Positions 23,581 to 34,291 of a stretch of DNA of 64,000 bases are shown here, one piece after another. A program made the translations under genes and the position numbers. The notes below the pieces were generated by a model. That model did no database searches. It saw only the letters and a program-made list of their open reading frames with translations, and was not told the DNA's origin. This stretch comes from Streptomyces sp. NRRL F-6492. GTDB lineage: Bacteria > Actinomycetota > Actinomycetes > Streptomycetales > Streptomycetaceae. Position 1 is the stretch's first letter; every line of letters starts with the position of its first letter. Location of the stretch: contig NZ_LGEG01000220.1 in assembly GCF_001280125.1 (NCBI RefSeq), positions 1 to 64,000 on the forward strand. The letters run 5' to 3'.

Positions 23581-26142
23581 TCAGAGCCTCGGGTCGACCG
23601 GCTCCGACTCCAGGGCGAGGACCGCGAAGACGGCCTCGTGGACCCGCCAGAGCGGTTCGCCGTCCGCGAGCCGGTCGAGCGCCTCCAGGCCGAGCGCGTA
23701 CTCGCGCAGGGCGAGGGAGCGCTTGTGGCCGAGGAAGCGCTGCCGCAGCCGCTCCAGGTTCTCCGGACGGGTGTACTCGGGGCCGTAGATGATCCGCAGG
23801 TACTCCCGGCCCCGGACCTTCACGCCCGGCTGGACGAGCCGCCCCTTGGCGTCGCGGACGAGCGCCGCCAGCGGCTTGACGACCATGCCCTCGCCGCCGA
23901 CGCCGGTCAGCTCCAGCCACCAGTCGGTGCCCGCGCGGACCGAGGCCTCGTCGCCCGTGTCGACGACGAGCCGGCGGGTGACCTGGAGCAGCCCGGTGGG
24001 GTCGTGCTCCACGAGCCGGTCGAGCCACGCGAGCTGCTCGTCGTGCGGCACGGCCGCGAGCGAGCGCCCGCGCGCCCCCAGGAGCTGGAAGGGCGCGAAC
24101 CGCACGCCCTCCAGGCCCTCGGTCGGCCAGCAGTACCTGCGGTAGGCCGCCGTGAAGGCCGCCGCGTCCACCACCCGCTCCCGCTGCCGGTCGAGCAGCC
24201 CGTCGAGCCCCTCGACGCCGCGCGCCGACGCCCGTCGCAGGGCGTCGACCGCGCCGGGCAGCACGGCGCCCGAGGCGGCGCCGACCGCCGCGTACTGCGC
24301 GCGGAGCAGACCGGCCGACTTGAGCGACCACGGCATCAGCTCGCCGTCGAGCAGCAGCCAGTCCGTGTCCAGCTCCTCCCAGAGCCCGGCGGCGCCGATC
24401 GCGGTCCGCAGCCGTCCGAGGACCTCCTCGGTGACGGCGGGGTCGTCGAAGAAGGGGCGTCCGGTACGGGTGTGCAGGGCGCCCGTCACCCCGTCGGCGC
24501 CGAAGCGCTCGCGGGCCGCGCCGGCGTCCCGGCAGACCAGGGCCACGGCCCGGGAGCCCATGTGCTTCTCCTCGCACACGACCCGCTCGACGCCGTCGGC
24601 CCGGTAGTGGGCGAAGGCCTCGGCCGGGTGCTCCAGGTAGCCCTCCTCCTTCGAGGTGGCGGTCGGCGCCATCGTCGGCGGCAGGTAGGCGAGCAGGCAC
24701 GGGTCGACCGCGAACCGGCTCATGACCTCCAGGGCCGCCGCCGCGTTCTCCTCGCGCACCGCGACGTTGCCGTGGTGCCGGGTCTCGACGGTCCGCCGCC
24801 CGTGCACGTCGGCCAGGTCCAGGGGCCGTCCCTGGTGCCCGCCGGGCGCGTCGGTCGCGAGCGGCCGGGCCGGCTCGTACCAGACCCGCTCGGCCGCTAC
24901 GTCGACGAGTTCGCGCTCCGGCCAGCGCAGCGCGGTCATCTTCCCGCCGAAGACGGCCCCGGTGTCGAGGCAGATGGTGTTGTTGATCCAGGAGGTGTTC
25001 GGCACGGGGGTGTGCCCGTAGACGACGGTGGCCCGTCCCCGGTACTCCTCCGCCCACGGGTAGCGCACGGGCAGCCCGAACTCGTCGGTCTCGCCGGTGG
25101 TGTCCCCGTACAGCGCGTGCGAGCGCACCCGGCCGGAGGTGCGGCCGTGGTACTTCTCCGGCAGTCCGGCGTGGCAGACGACGAGGTCGCCGCCGTCGAG
25201 GACGTAGTGGCTGACGAGTCCGTCGACGAACTTCTCCACCTCGGCCCGGAATTCCTCGCTCTCGCCCTCCAACTGCTCGATGGTCTCGGCGAGTCCGTGG
25301 GTCCGCTGGACCTTGCGGCCCTTCAGCCAGCGGCCGAGCTTGTTCTCGTGGTTGCCGGGGACGCACAGGGCGTCGCCGGAGGCGACCATGGACATCACGC
25401 GGCGCAGGACGCCCGGGGAGTCGGGTCCCCGGTCGACGAGGTCGCCGACGAAGACCGCCGTGCGCCCCTCGGGGTGGTGTCCGTCGACGTAGCCGAGCTT
25501 GCCGAGCAGGGTCTCCAGCTCGGAGCTGCACCCGTGGACGTCACCGACGACGTCGAAGGGGCCGGTGAGGTGGCGCAGGTCGTTGAAGCGGCGCTCCAGG
25601 ACGATCTCGGCGGCCTCGACCTCCTCGACGGAGCGCAGCACGTGGACCTTGCGGAAGCCCTCGCGCTCCAGGCCGCGCAGCGAGCGCCGGAGCTCGCGGC
25701 GGTGGCGCTGGATGACGTGCGCGGGCATGTCGGCCCGGTCGGGGCGGGCCGCGTTCCGTTCGCGGCACACCTGCTCGGGCAGGTCGAGGACGATCGCGAT
25801 CGGCAGCACGTCGTACGTCCTGGCGAGCTGCACGAGCTGCCGCCGGGCGTCCTGCTGCACGTTGGTGGCGTCGACGACGGTGAGCCGCCCGGCGGCCAGG
25901 CGCTTGCCGGCGACGTAGTGGAGGACGTCGAAGGCGTCCCGGCTGGCGGACTGGTCGTTCTCGTCGTCGGCGACGAGCCCCCGGCAGAAGTCGGAGGAGA
26001 GGACCTCGGTCGGCTTGAAGTGGCGCCGGGCGAAGGTGGACTTGCCGGAGCCGGTGGCGCCGACGAGCACGACGAGGGAGAGGTCGGTGACGGGCAGGGT
26101 CCGGCGCCCGGTGGTGGTCGTGGTGTCCGTGGTGGCGGTCAT
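23581..26142 (-). CDS. pnkp: Polynucleotide kinase-phosphatase, bacterial RNA repair enzyme
   Basis: 853 aa, close to the ~870 aa of Clostridium thermocellum Pnkp. Three modules are visible: an N-terminal 5'-kinase with P-loop GATGSGKST (28-36); a central binuclear metallophosphoesterase (GDVHG 200-204, GDLVDRGP 233-240, GNHE 263-266, GHTP 376-379) that removes 2',3'-cyclic and 3' phosphates; and a C-terminal ligase-like adenylyltransferase with EKHMGS motif I (Lys ~526), VKPLAALVR and the family's specific C-terminal extension. It heals cleaved RNA ends in the cytosol. In the studied homologues the ligase module is activated only with Hen1. Its ATG overlaps the hen1 stop (ATGA), indicating coupled synthesis of the complex. 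Confidence 0.95.
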   Translation of the reverse strand: MTATTDTTTTTGRRTLPVTDLSLVVLVGATGSGKSTFARRHFKPTEVLSSDFCRGLVADDENDQSASRDAFDVLHYVAGKRLAAGRLTVVDATNVQQDARRQLVQLARTYDVLPIAIVLDLPEQVCRERNAARPDRADMPAHVIQRHRRELRRSLRGLEREGFRKVHVLRSVEEVEAAEIVLERRFNDLRHLTGPFDVVGDVHGCSSELETLLGKLGYVDGHHPEGRTAVFVGDLVDRGPDSPGVLRRVMSMVASGDALCVPGNHENKLGRWLKGRKVQRTHGLAETIEQLEGESEEFRAEVEKFVDGLVSHYVLDGGDLVVCHAGLPEKYHGRTSGRVRSHALYGDTTGETDEFGLPVRYPWAEEYRGRATVVYGHTPVPNTSWINNTICLDTGAVFGGKMTALRWPERELVDVAAERVWYEPARPLATDAPGGHQGRPLDLADVHGRRTVETRHHGNVAVREENAAAALEVMSRFAVDPCLLAYLPPTMAPTATSKEEGYLEHPAEAFAHYRADGVERVVCEEKHMGSRAVALVCRDAGAARERFGADGVTGALHTRTGRPFFDDPAVTEEVLGRLRTAIGAAGLWEELDTDWLLLDGELMPWSLKSAGLLRAQYAAVGAASGAVLPGAVDALRRASARGVEGLDGLLDRQRERVVDAAAFTAAYRRYCWPTEGLEGVRFAPFQLLGARGRSLAAVPHDEQLAWLDRLVEHDPTGLLQVTRRLVVDTGDEASVRAGTDWWLELTGVGGEGMVVKPLAALVRDAKGRLVQPGVKVRGREYLRIIYGPEYTRPENLERLRQRFLGHKRSLALREYALGLEALDRLADGEPLWRVHEAVFAVLALESEPVDPRL

Positions 26143-27623
26143 GCCCGTCCCTCCTTCTCGTTCTTCTCGGTGGTCGTGTCCGTGTCGGCGCGGGTGAGGA
26201 CGGCCATCTGGGTGGGCGGTCCGACCTCGGGGTCGTCGGGGCCGACGGGGGTGAACCCGACCTCGTATCCGTACTCCCCCGCCACCCGGGCCGCCCAGGC
26301 CCGGAACTCCTCGCGGGTCCACTCGAAGCGGTGGTCGCTGTGCCGGACGTGTCCGGCGGGCAGGGTCTCCCAGCGCACGTTGTACTCGACGTTCGGCGTG
26401 GTCACGAGGACCGTGCGGGGCCGGGCCGAGCCGAACACCGCGTACTCCAGGGCCGGCAGCCTCGGCAGGTCCAGGTGCTCGATCACCTCGCTGAGCACGG
26501 CCGCGTCGTAGCCGGACAGCCGCTTGTCGGTGTACGCGAGGGAGCCCTGCACCAGTCTGACGCGGGCGGCCTGCCGCTCCCCCATGCGGTCGAGCCGCAG
26601 CCGGCGCGCGGCGACGGTCAGGGCCCGGACGGACACGTCGACGCCCACGACCTCGGTGAAGCGCGGGTCCTTGAGCAGGGCCTGCACCAACTGGCCCTGT
26701 CCGCAGCCCAGGTCGAGCACGCGCGCCGCCCCGGCCTCCGCCAGCGCGGCCAGGATCGCGTCCCGCCGCTGCTGGGCGAGCGGCACCGGGCGTTCCTCGG
26801 TGTCGGTCGTCTCGTCGACGGCGTTGTCGACGTCCTCGACGTCCAGTCCCTCGGACTCGGCGAGCCGGACCAGTTCGAGCCGCTCCGTCGCCTCCTGGGC
26901 CAGGCCCCGGCGGCGGGACAGGTAGCGGGCCGTGATCAGCTTCCACTCGGGGTGCCCGGCGAGCCAGCCGTCACCGGCGCGCAGCAGCTTGTCGACCTCG
27001 TCGGGCGCGACCCAGTAGTGCTTGGCGTCGTCGAGGACGGGCAGCAGGACGTACAGGTGGTTGAGGGCGTCCGCGAGCCGCAGCTCGCCCTCCAGGACGA
27101 GGCGCACGTACCGCGAGTCGCCCCACTCGGGGAACTCGGCGTCCAGCGCGACCGGCTCGGCCTCCACCGTGGACCAGCCCAGCGGGCCGAACAGCGCGCG
27201 CACCAGCTCGGCGCCGCCCCGGGCGGGGAGCGCGGGGACCTCGACCCGCAGCGGCAGCGGCGCGGCGGCCCGCTCGGGCATCGCCTTGCAGTCGCCGTGC
27301 AGGGCGGACTTGAAGACCTTGGCGAGCGCGACGGCGAGCAGCGAGGACGCCGCGTAGGGCCGGTCGTTCACGTACTGCGCGAGCGCGGAGTCCGGGGCGC
27401 CGCCCCGGCCCTTGCCCTTGCCGCGGCGCACCAGCGCCACGGGGTCCACCTCCAGGAGGAGCGCCGCCGTGCACCGCTCGGCGCTCGCCTCGGGGTAGAG
27501 GACGTGCGCGGTGCCGTGCGAGGTCGAGAACGACTGCGCCCGCTCGGGATGCTTGTGCAGCAGGAAGCCGAGGTCGGTCGCGGGTCGCTCCGGGTTGCCG
27601 GTCGTACTGATCGTCAGGAACAC
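26139..27623 (-). CDS. hen1: 3'-terminal RNA ribose 2'-O-methyltransferase Hen1
   Basis: 494 aa from GTG 27623, chosen because family members begin FLTIST here and CATACT (27636-27631) stands 7 nt upstream, giving a leaderless start; an in-frame codon at 27665 adds an atypical leader. The N-terminal half (~1-240) is the bacterial Hen1 N domain that activates Pnkp. The C-terminal half is the SAM methyltransferase: VLDLGCGQG (302-310), the metal motif SEVIEHL (Glu379, Glu382, His383) and the RHSDHRFEW box. It methylates the 2'-OH at the cleaved 3' end before sealing, making the repaired RNA resistant to a second cut. Upstream of and coupled to pnkp. Confidence 0.95.
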   Translation of the reverse strand: MFLTISTTGNPERPATDLGFLLHKHPERAQSFSTSHGTAHVLYPEASAERCTAALLLEVDPVALVRRGKGKGRGGAPDSALAQYVNDRPYAASSLLAVALAKVFKSALHGDCKAMPERAAAPLPLRVEVPALPARGGAELVRALFGPLGWSTVEAEPVALDAEFPEWGDSRYVRLVLEGELRLADALNHLYVLLPVLDDAKHYWVAPDEVDKLLRAGDGWLAGHPEWKLITARYLSRRRGLAQEATERLELVRLAESEGLDVEDVDNAVDETTDTEERPVPLAQQRRDAILAALAEAGAARVLDLGCGQGQLVQALLKDPRFTEVVGVDVSVRALTVAARRLRLDRMGERQAARVRLVQGSLAYTDKRLSGYDAAVLSEVIEHLDLPRLPALEYAVFGSARPRTVLVTTPNVEYNVRWETLPAGHVRHSDHRFEWTREEFRAWAARVAGEYGYEVGFTPVGPDDPEVGPPTQMAVLTRADTDTTTEKNEKEGRA

Positions 27624-27701
27624 GTCTTCGAGTATGGTGCGGCCCTTCCCGGTCCCACCAGGCATTTTCCGCGCGGCCCGGACGCGCGGGGACCTCCGGA
27701 C

Positions 27702-28733
<1,032 letters not shown>

Positions 28734-28750
28734 CGGCTCGCTCCTCCCGC

Positions 28751-29674
28751 TCAGGCCAGCTGGGACTGGACCTGGGCGGAGATCAGCTCCAGGTGGTCCA
28801 GGTCGTCCAGGTCCAGGACCTGGAGGTAGACCCGGGAGGAGCCGATGGCCGCGTACCGGCCGAGCTTGTCGACGACCTCGGCGGGCGAACCGGCCAGGCC
28901 GTTCGCCTTGAGCTCGTCCACGTCCCGCCCGATGGCGGCGGCCCGGCGGGCCACCTCGGCGTCGTCCCGGCCGACGCAGACGACCAGCGCGTTGGAGTAC
29001 ACCAGGTCGTCGGCCGGCCGGCCGATCGCCTCGGCGGCGGCCCGCACCCGCCCGAACTGCTTCTCGCTGTCCTCCAGAGAGGCGAACGGGATGTTGAACT
29101 CGTCCGCGTACCGCGCGGCGAGCCGCGGCGTGCGGGTCGCGCCGTGTCCGCCGATCAGCACCGGGATCCTGTCCTGGAGGGGCTTGGGCAGCGCCGGGGA
29201 GTCGGTGAGCCGGTAGAACTCCCCCTCGTGGGTGAACGTCTTGCCGACCTCGGTCTCCCACAGGCCGGTGACGATCGCCAGCTGCTCTTCGAGGCGGCCG
29301 AACTTCTCCTTCGGGAAGGGGATGCCGTAGGCCTTGTGCTCCTCCTCGAACCAGCCGGCGCCCAGGCCCAGTTCGACCCGGCCGCCGGACATCCGGTCGA
29401 CCTGGGCGACCTGAATGGCGAGGACGCCCGGGAGCCGGAAGGTGCCGGCCGTCATCAGCGTGCCCAGACGGATCCTCTTCGTCTCCCGGGCCAAGCCGGC
29501 CAGGGTGATCCAGGCGTCCGTCGGGCCGGGCAGGCCGTCGGCGGACCCCATGCGGAGATAGTGGTCGGAGCGGAAGAAGGCGTCGAACCCGAGCTCCTCG
29601 GTGGCGCGGGCCACGGTGAGGAGGGTGTCGTAGTCGGCCCCCTGCTGGGGTTCGGTGAAGATGCGAAGATCCAT
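28751..29674 (-). CDS. LLM-class F420-dependent oxidoreductase
   Basis: 307 aa from ATG 29674, with AGGATGGAG upstream. The luciferase-like TIM barrel is evident: FTEPQQGADYDTLLTVARAT, LGFDAFFRSDHYLRMG, RIRLGTLMTAGTFRLPGVLA, VELGLGAGWFEEEHKAYGIPFP and DRIPVLIGGHGATRTPRLAA. The last two are typical of the actinomycete F420-dependent subgroup. Reaction is hydride transfer from reduced F420 to an unknown substrate. Expressed with the homocysteine methyltransferase 17 nt downstream, but no metabolic link between them is obvious. Confidence 0.88.
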   Translation of the reverse strand: MDLRIFTEPQQGADYDTLLTVARATEELGFDAFFRSDHYLRMGSADGLPGPTDAWITLAGLARETKRIRLGTLMTAGTFRLPGVLAIQVAQVDRMSGGRVELGLGAGWFEEEHKAYGIPFPKEKFGRLEEQLAIVTGLWETEVGKTFTHEGEFYRLTDSPALPKPLQDRIPVLIGGHGATRTPRLAARYADEFNIPFASLEDSEKQFGRVRAAAEAIGRPADDLVYSNALVVCVGRDDAEVARRAAAIGRDVDELKANGLAGSPAEVVDKLGRYAAIGSSRVYLQVLDLDDLDHLELISAQVQSQLA

Positions 29675-29866
29675 GTCTCCATCCTGCACCGTCGGACGCG
29701 GGCCAACCTCCCGGCCGGTGCCCGAGCCACCCGCCCCGGCCATGTCACCCGAGAGGCGCGCGCCCGGCACTCCGGCGGGTGGGCGTCCGGCGGCCCCGGC
29801 AGGCCGTGCCCTCCCTCCGCCGGCGCCACCCGAAGAGACCGGGCGGACCGGTCGGGTCGGGGGGCG

Positions 29867-30358
29867 TCAGCACGACGGCTCCCTGCGCGGGGCCCCGCGG
29901 TCCCGGGCGGGGTCGGGAGGGCGGGCCCGCTCGCCGTCGCGGACGGCGAGGCGCCGTAACATCCCGCGCACCCGGTCGCTCGACTCGTCGGTGGCGTCGA
30001 TCGCCTCTATGCACTGCCAGTAGAGGCCCTCCTCGTCGGTGGCGCAGGCCACTCCCACCAGCGCGATCCCCACCTCCCCGAGCAGCTCCCCCAGCGCGGT
30101 CAGCGTCCGGTGGGGGTCCGCGATCTCGGTCAGCCGGGCCGCTCGGGGCCCGGCCGCGCCCCACACCGCCGGATACTCCCCGATCTCGCCCAGCCCCCGC
30201 GCCTCGCCGCGCAGCTCCTGCGGCCCGCAGACCGCGAGACGGCTCCCTGTCGCCTGCGCGAGGGCCTGGGCCTGCCAGGCCTCCGCCACGATGTCCTGCG
30301 CCGTCCCGCTCTCCGCCAGCGCGTGCCGGCCGAGCGCGATCAATCGCTCCGCTTCCAT
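29867..30358 (-). CDS. DUF6099-type conserved Streptomyces protein
   Basis: 163 aa from ATG 30358 (GGGGGCGG upstream); a GTG at 30379 would add seven residues. Helical throughout (AERLIALGRHALAESGTAQDI, EAWQAQALAQATGSRLAV, LTALGELLGEVGIALVGVAC, YWQCIEAIDATDESSDRVRG), ending in a charged disordered tail. I recognise the pattern as a family found across Streptomyces with no known function. No neighbour gives a clear clue. Confidence 0.7.
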   Translation of the reverse strand: MEAERLIALGRHALAESGTAQDIVAEAWQAQALAQATGSRLAVCGPQELRGEARGLGEIGEYPAVWGAAGPRAARLTEIADPHRTLTALGELLGEVGIALVGVACATDEEGLYWQCIEAIDATDESSDRVRGMLRRLAVRDGERARPPDPARDRGAPRREPSC

Positions 30359-30549
30359 CAACACCGCCCCCGTTCCCACGACTTACCACCCACTGAGTCA
30401 TTACCCAGAGTGAGGCGACCTGAGCCCGAACACCAGAGGAATTCGGAAATCTGTGGACAGGAAGCCTGGCGGGGAGAAGTCGATCACTCCGAAGAGTGAC
30501 GATCTTCGTTCACGGGGTCTTTCTCACCGCTTCCTCAGCTCCTTTCCCC

Positions 30550-30945
30550 TCACCCCCCTCCCTCCTCGCTCTCTCCGCTTTCTCCGCCCCGCCGCCTGGC
30601 GGGGAACCGGAGCTCGTTGCGGTCGATCTTGGCCGCGAGCGCCGCCAGTGGGTCGATCCCGAGCACCTCGCAGAACTGGAGGAGGTAGGCGAGCACGTCC
30701 GCCACCTCGTCGGCGACCCGGTGGGCCGACTCCGGGTCCTCCATCACCCGCTCGGCCTGCTCGGGGGTCGACCACTGGAAGATCTCCAGGAGTTCGGCCG
30801 CCTCCACGCTGAGGGCCGCCGCCAGGTTCTTGGGCGTGTGGTACGGCTGCCAGTCGCGGGCGGCCGCGAACGCGACCAGTCTGCGCCGGAGCTCCGCCAC
30901 GCCGTCGTCCGCCACGCCCCGGTCCTTCATGTCTTCGTCCGTCAC
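30550..30945 (-). CDS. MazG-like nucleotide pyrophosphohydrolase
   Basis: 131 aa from GTG 30945, which overlaps the stop of the upstream ATPase gene by 4 nt (GTGA). The all-alpha NTP-PPase core is clear: YHTPKNLAAALSVEAAELLE, then QAERVMEDPESAHRVADEVADVLAYLLQFCEVLGIDP, containing the EXXE and EXXD metal ligands. It cleaves (d)NTPs to monophosphates, typically non-canonical or excess nucleotides. Coupling to an ABC-type ATPase is unusual and suggests a joint function in nucleotide or DNA surveillance, which is inference. The C-terminus is a Glu/Gly-rich tail. Confidence 0.85.
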   Translation of the reverse strand: MTDEDMKDRGVADDGVAELRRRLVAFAAARDWQPYHTPKNLAAALSVEAAELLEIFQWSTPEQAERVMEDPESAHRVADEVADVLAYLLQFCEVLGIDPLAALAAKIDRNELRFPARRRGGESGESEEGGG

Positions 30946-32429
30946 GCGCTCAGGTCTACCACCGTCACCCCGGGCGTCCGGCGCGCTTCCGCCGCCGTCC
31001 GGTCGCCCACCGTGCCCGCCAGCCGGATGTGCCCGTCCCCGGCGATGTCCACGGCGAGGCGGAGCAGTTCGCCCGCCTGGCGCCCGTCGAGGCCCCGGTC
31101 GAGGCCGTCGGCGAGCAGCGTCAGGCTCTGCATGGCGTCGGGCACCTCCGCGACGCGGTCCATCTCCAGGACCCCGGGGCCGGTGAGCAGGGTGAGCGCG
31201 AGCGCCAGATAGCGCAGTTCGCCGTCGCCGAGGCGGCCGAGCGGGGTCTCGGGCCGGCCGCCCCGTTCGAGGACCGCCCGGACGGTTCCCTCCGGGAGTT
31301 CCCGCACCCCGAGTCCCGTGACGGTCCCCGCGCAGCCCGCTCCCGCCACGGTCGCGAGGCGGTGGTGGCGGCGCGGGCAGTCCGTGTGGGTGCGGTGCAG
31401 GACCTCGGCGAGGTTCCGGCAGTCGCGCCGCAGCCGCCCCTCGCCCGGCGGCACGGGGGCCCGCATCCGCTCGGGCCGGGGGTCGCAGGCGAAGGCGGAC
31501 CGCAGCCCGACGACCACCTGTTCGGCGGCGGCCAGGACCTCCAGCTGTCCGGGCGTCTTGCCGGCGACCCGCAGCGGCAGCAGGGCCGTGCCGAGGAGGC
31601 CGTCGGGGAGCGGGGCCCTGGTCACGGGGGTGGCGCCCGCCGTGTGCCACTCGGCCTGGACGGTGCTGCGGCCGGGGTCGCGCAGGGCGGTGGCGAGCAG
31701 GACGCGGCCCCGGGCGGTGAGCCGTTCGCCGACGATGCGGAGCCGGGGCTCGGCCTGGACGGCGAGGTCGAGGTGGACGGGCCCCCGCGGTCCGTCGACG
31801 GTGCACCCGATGCGGAATCCGCGCCTGCCCTGGGCGTCGGGCCGGGCGCGCTCGGGGACGAGGTCGGCAGCGTCCGGGAACACCTCGTCGAGCGGGTCGC
31901 CCGCGCAGAGCCGGGCCAGCGCCTCGTACGCCCGCAGGGTGGTGGTCTTGCCGCTGCCGCTGGGGCCGGCGAAGAGGGTCACGGGTCCGAGCGCGTGCGT
32001 GGCGGAGCGGTGGCCGGCGAACGCGGAGAGGCGCAGCTCGGTGACGGCGGGCCGGGCGTCGGGCCGGTTGCCGGACGGGGTGTCGGACCGGGCGCCGGAC
32101 GGGGTCCCGGGCCGTCCCTCCCGGGCCTCCGGCACGACCGGGCCCCGTGCCCCGGGGACGGAGGCACGGGGCCGGGAGGTGCGCGGAAGGGAGACGCCCG
32201 CCCCGGAAACGGAAGTGGAAGCGGAGACCGAAGCCGAAGTGGAGACGGGCGCGGCGGAGGTACGGGCCTCCGGGACGCGCGGCCCGGCCGGGGGGACGGC
32301 GCCGGAGGAGGGGGTGGCGCCGGAAACGGGGACGGCGCCGGGCAGGGGAACGGGGTCGGAAGCGGAAGCGGGGTCGGAGGGGCGGTTCTTCGACGTGAGG
32401 GCGAGCGCGGAGCCGCCGGTGAGGTCCAT
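30942..32429 (-). CDS. ABC/SMC-like ATPase with long disordered N-terminus
   Basis: 495 aa from ATG 32429. Residues ~1-125 are a Pro/Ala/Ser-rich disordered stretch. The ATPase starts with TELRLSAFAGHRSATHALGP and Walker A GPSGSGKTTTLRAYEALARL; GRLGDGELRYLALALTLLTG is the signature-like segment and GPGVLEMDRVAEVPDAMQSL the Walker B region (E-M-D). This layout resembles AAA_15/AAA_21-type ATPases related to RecF/OLD. No nuclease domain is fused. TACGGT 6 nt before the ATG suggests a leaderless message. Co-translated with the MazG-like gene. Confidence 0.75.
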   Translation of the reverse strand: MDLTGGSALALTSKNRPSDPASASDPVPLPGAVPVSGATPSSGAVPPAGPRVPEARTSAAPVSTSASVSASTSVSGAGVSLPRTSRPRASVPGARGPVVPEAREGRPGTPSGARSDTPSGNRPDARPAVTELRLSAFAGHRSATHALGPVTLFAGPSGSGKTTTLRAYEALARLCAGDPLDEVFPDAADLVPERARPDAQGRRGFRIGCTVDGPRGPVHLDLAVQAEPRLRIVGERLTARGRVLLATALRDPGRSTVQAEWHTAGATPVTRAPLPDGLLGTALLPLRVAGKTPGQLEVLAAAEQVVVGLRSAFACDPRPERMRAPVPPGEGRLRRDCRNLAEVLHRTHTDCPRRHHRLATVAGAGCAGTVTGLGVRELPEGTVRAVLERGGRPETPLGRLGDGELRYLALALTLLTGPGVLEMDRVAEVPDAMQSLTLLADGLDRGLDGRQAGELLRLAVDIAGDGHIRLAGTVGDRTAAEARRTPGVTVVDLSA

Positions 32430-32435
32430 GTCCGG

Positions 32436-32441
32436 ACCGTA
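32436..32441 (-). promoter_or_regulatory. Leaderless -10 of the ATPase-MazG operon
   Basis: TACGGT on the minus strand, 6 nt before ATG 32429, with no ribosome site. Confidence 0.45.
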
Positions 32442-32484
32442 CGCAGCCCTTTCGCTGACGAACCGTTACGTCGTGAGGACCTTC

Positions 32485-32916
32485 CTACGATCGGGGGACG
32501 CCGGCGGTCCGGCCGCCCACGGCCTCCTCCTCGTCCGCGCCCTCCGCGCCCTCGACCTCCGTGCCCGCCGGGGCGAGGAGGAAGACGTTCCGGTCGACGC
32601 GGTGCATCCCGCTGCCGAGCCCGAAGACGACGCCGCTGCTGAAGTCGAGGATCCGCTTGGCGACCTCGGTGTCGGCGCCGGTCAGATCGAGGAGCACCGG
32701 GATCTGGGCGATGAGGTACTCGGCGACCTCGCGGGCGTCGGCGAAGACCTGCACGCGGAGCACGACCATGCGGCGCTGCTCGGCGGATTCGTACTGCTCG
32801 GGGACCGTGCGGTGGTCGACCCTGGACGGCCATTCGTCACGGCCGCGCAGGGGCACGACCTGCGCGAGGCCCTCCCACTGCTCGTCGGTGACGTCGTACC
32901 TCTCGTACCTACTCAT
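32485..32916 (-). CDS. SepF-family cell division protein paralogue
   Basis: 143 aa from ATG 32916 with GGGAGGATGG upstream. The SepF core is plain: QRRMVVLRVQVFADAREVAE, then IPVLLDLTGADTEVAKRILDFSSGVVFGLGSGMHRVDRNVFLLAP. SepF polymerises at the membrane and ties FtsZ to it. There is no ftsZ, ylmD/E or divIVA nearby and the N-terminal membrane helix is weak, so this is one of the extra SepF-like proteins of Streptomyces (SflA/SflB type) rather than the division-cluster copy. It ends in an acidic tail. Confidence 0.88.
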   Translation of the reverse strand: MSRYERYDVTDEQWEGLAQVVPLRGRDEWPSRVDHRTVPEQYESAEQRRMVVLRVQVFADAREVAEYLIAQIPVLLDLTGADTEVAKRILDFSSGVVFGLGSGMHRVDRNVFLLAPAGTEVEGAEGADEEEAVGGRTAGVPRS

Positions 32917-33061
32917 GGGTCCATCCTCCCGCTCCTCACCCGTTCGGCCCAACAACGACACGACGTGATGACGGCGTGGCGGCCCGCCGGGCCGGAAGCT
33001 CACCCGGTCGGCCCAGTCCCGGCCCCCGCCCCCGTACCCGTCCTCCCCGTCCTCATTCCCG

Positions 33062-34291
33062 TCATCGGGCGAAGCTCTTGGCGAGCCTGCGGAGGCCTTC
33101 CCCGATCTCGTCGGCCGAGTGCGTCGTGAACGAAAGGCGCAGGGCGCCCGGGTCCGGCTCGCCGCAGAAGAACGGCGCCCCCGGCACGTACGCCACCTCG
33201 TGGCCGACGGCGGTCGTCAGGAGCGCCGTGGCGTCGTACCCCTCGGGCAGGGTCGCCCAGACGAACATGCCGCCCTCCGGCCTGTTCCACCGGCTGCCCT
33301 CGGGCAGCGCGGCCGGCAGGCCTTCGAGCATCGCGTCCCTGCGCTCCCGGTAGGCGGCGCGGATCACCGCCACGTGCGCGTCGAGGTCGCTGTCGCGCAG
33401 GTAGCGCGCGGCCGCGGCCTGGTCGACGGTCGAGGTGTGCAGGTCGGCGGCCTGCTTGGCGATGACGCAGGAGCGGCGCAGCCCGGCGGGGGCGCGCAGG
33501 TAGCCGAGCCGCAGTCCGGGGGCCATCACCTTGGAGAAGGAGCCGAGCAGGACGGTGCGGTCGGCCGCCTCGGGGGCGGCGGCGATCCAGGGGACGCGCT
33601 CGCCGTCGTAGCGCAGTTCGCCGTACGGGTCGTCCTCGACGATCCAGAAGCCGTGGCGGGCCGCGGCCTCGGCGACGGCGGTGCGGCGCCCGGCCGGCAG
33701 GGTGCGGCCGGTGGGGTTCTGGAAGGTGGGGACGAGGTAGAGCAGGGTCGGCTTCTCGCGGGCCGCGATCTCCTCCAGGGCGGCCGGGACGACGCCCTGG
33801 TCGTCGGTGGGCACGGGGACGACGCGGGCGCCGGCGAAGCCGAAGGTCTGGAGGGCGGCGAGGTAGCAGGGGTCCTCGACGAGGACCACGGCGCCGGGGT
33901 CGACGAGGGCGGTGGTGAGCAGGGTGAGGGCCTGCTGCGAGCCGGTGGTGACGAGCAGGTCGTCGGCGTCCGTGGGCAGTCCGCGCTCGGTGAGCCGGCC
34001 GGCGACGGCGGTGCGCAGCTCCGGGTCGCCCTCGGTCGTGGAGTACTGGAGCGCTTGCCCCGGGTTCTCCGCGAAGACCCGGTCGTACGCGGCCCGCATC
34101 CCGGCGACGTCGAACAGCTCGGGGGCGGGCAGGCCGCCGGCGAAGGAGATCACCTCGGGCCGCGCCGTGAGCGCCAGGATCTCGCGTACCGGCGACGCGC
34201 CGACGCCGGCCAGCCGGGAGGCGGGGGCCGGCACGGGCGCGGAGGGGGTGGCGGATCCTGCGTTCTCGGGCGTGGCGGCGGCGGAGAGCAT
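33062..34291 (-). CDS. PLP-dependent aminotransferase, class I/II (2-aminoadipate aminotransferase-like)
   Basis: 409 aa from ATG 34291. ISFAGGLPAPELFDVAGM and ALQYSTTEGDPELRTAVAGR near the start are typical of LysN/2-aminoadipate and MocR-type aminotransferases. PTFQNPTGRTLPAGRR, VEDDPYGELRY and the PLP-lysine segment VLLGSFSKVMAPGLRLGYLRAP follow. A helix-turn-helix domain is absent, so it is an enzyme rather than a MocR regulator. TATATG stands 8 nt before the ATG and no ribosome site is seen. Amino-acid substrate is not decidable; no lysine genes are adjacent. Confidence 0.85.
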   Translation of the reverse strand: MLSAAATPENAGSATPSAPVPAPASRLAGVGASPVREILALTARPEVISFAGGLPAPELFDVAGMRAAYDRVFAENPGQALQYSTTEGDPELRTAVAGRLTERGLPTDADDLLVTTGSQQALTLLTTALVDPGAVVLVEDPCYLAALQTFGFAGARVVPVPTDDQGVVPAALEEIAAREKPTLLYLVPTFQNPTGRTLPAGRRTAVAEAAARHGFWIVEDDPYGELRYDGERVPWIAAAPEAADRTVLLGSFSKVMAPGLRLGYLRAPAGLRRSCVIAKQAADLHTSTVDQAAAARYLRDSDLDAHVAVIRAAYRERRDAMLEGLPAALPEGSRWNRPEGGMFVWATLPEGYDATALLTTAVGHEVAYVPGAPFFCGEPDPGALRLSFTTHSADEIGEGLRRLAKSFAR

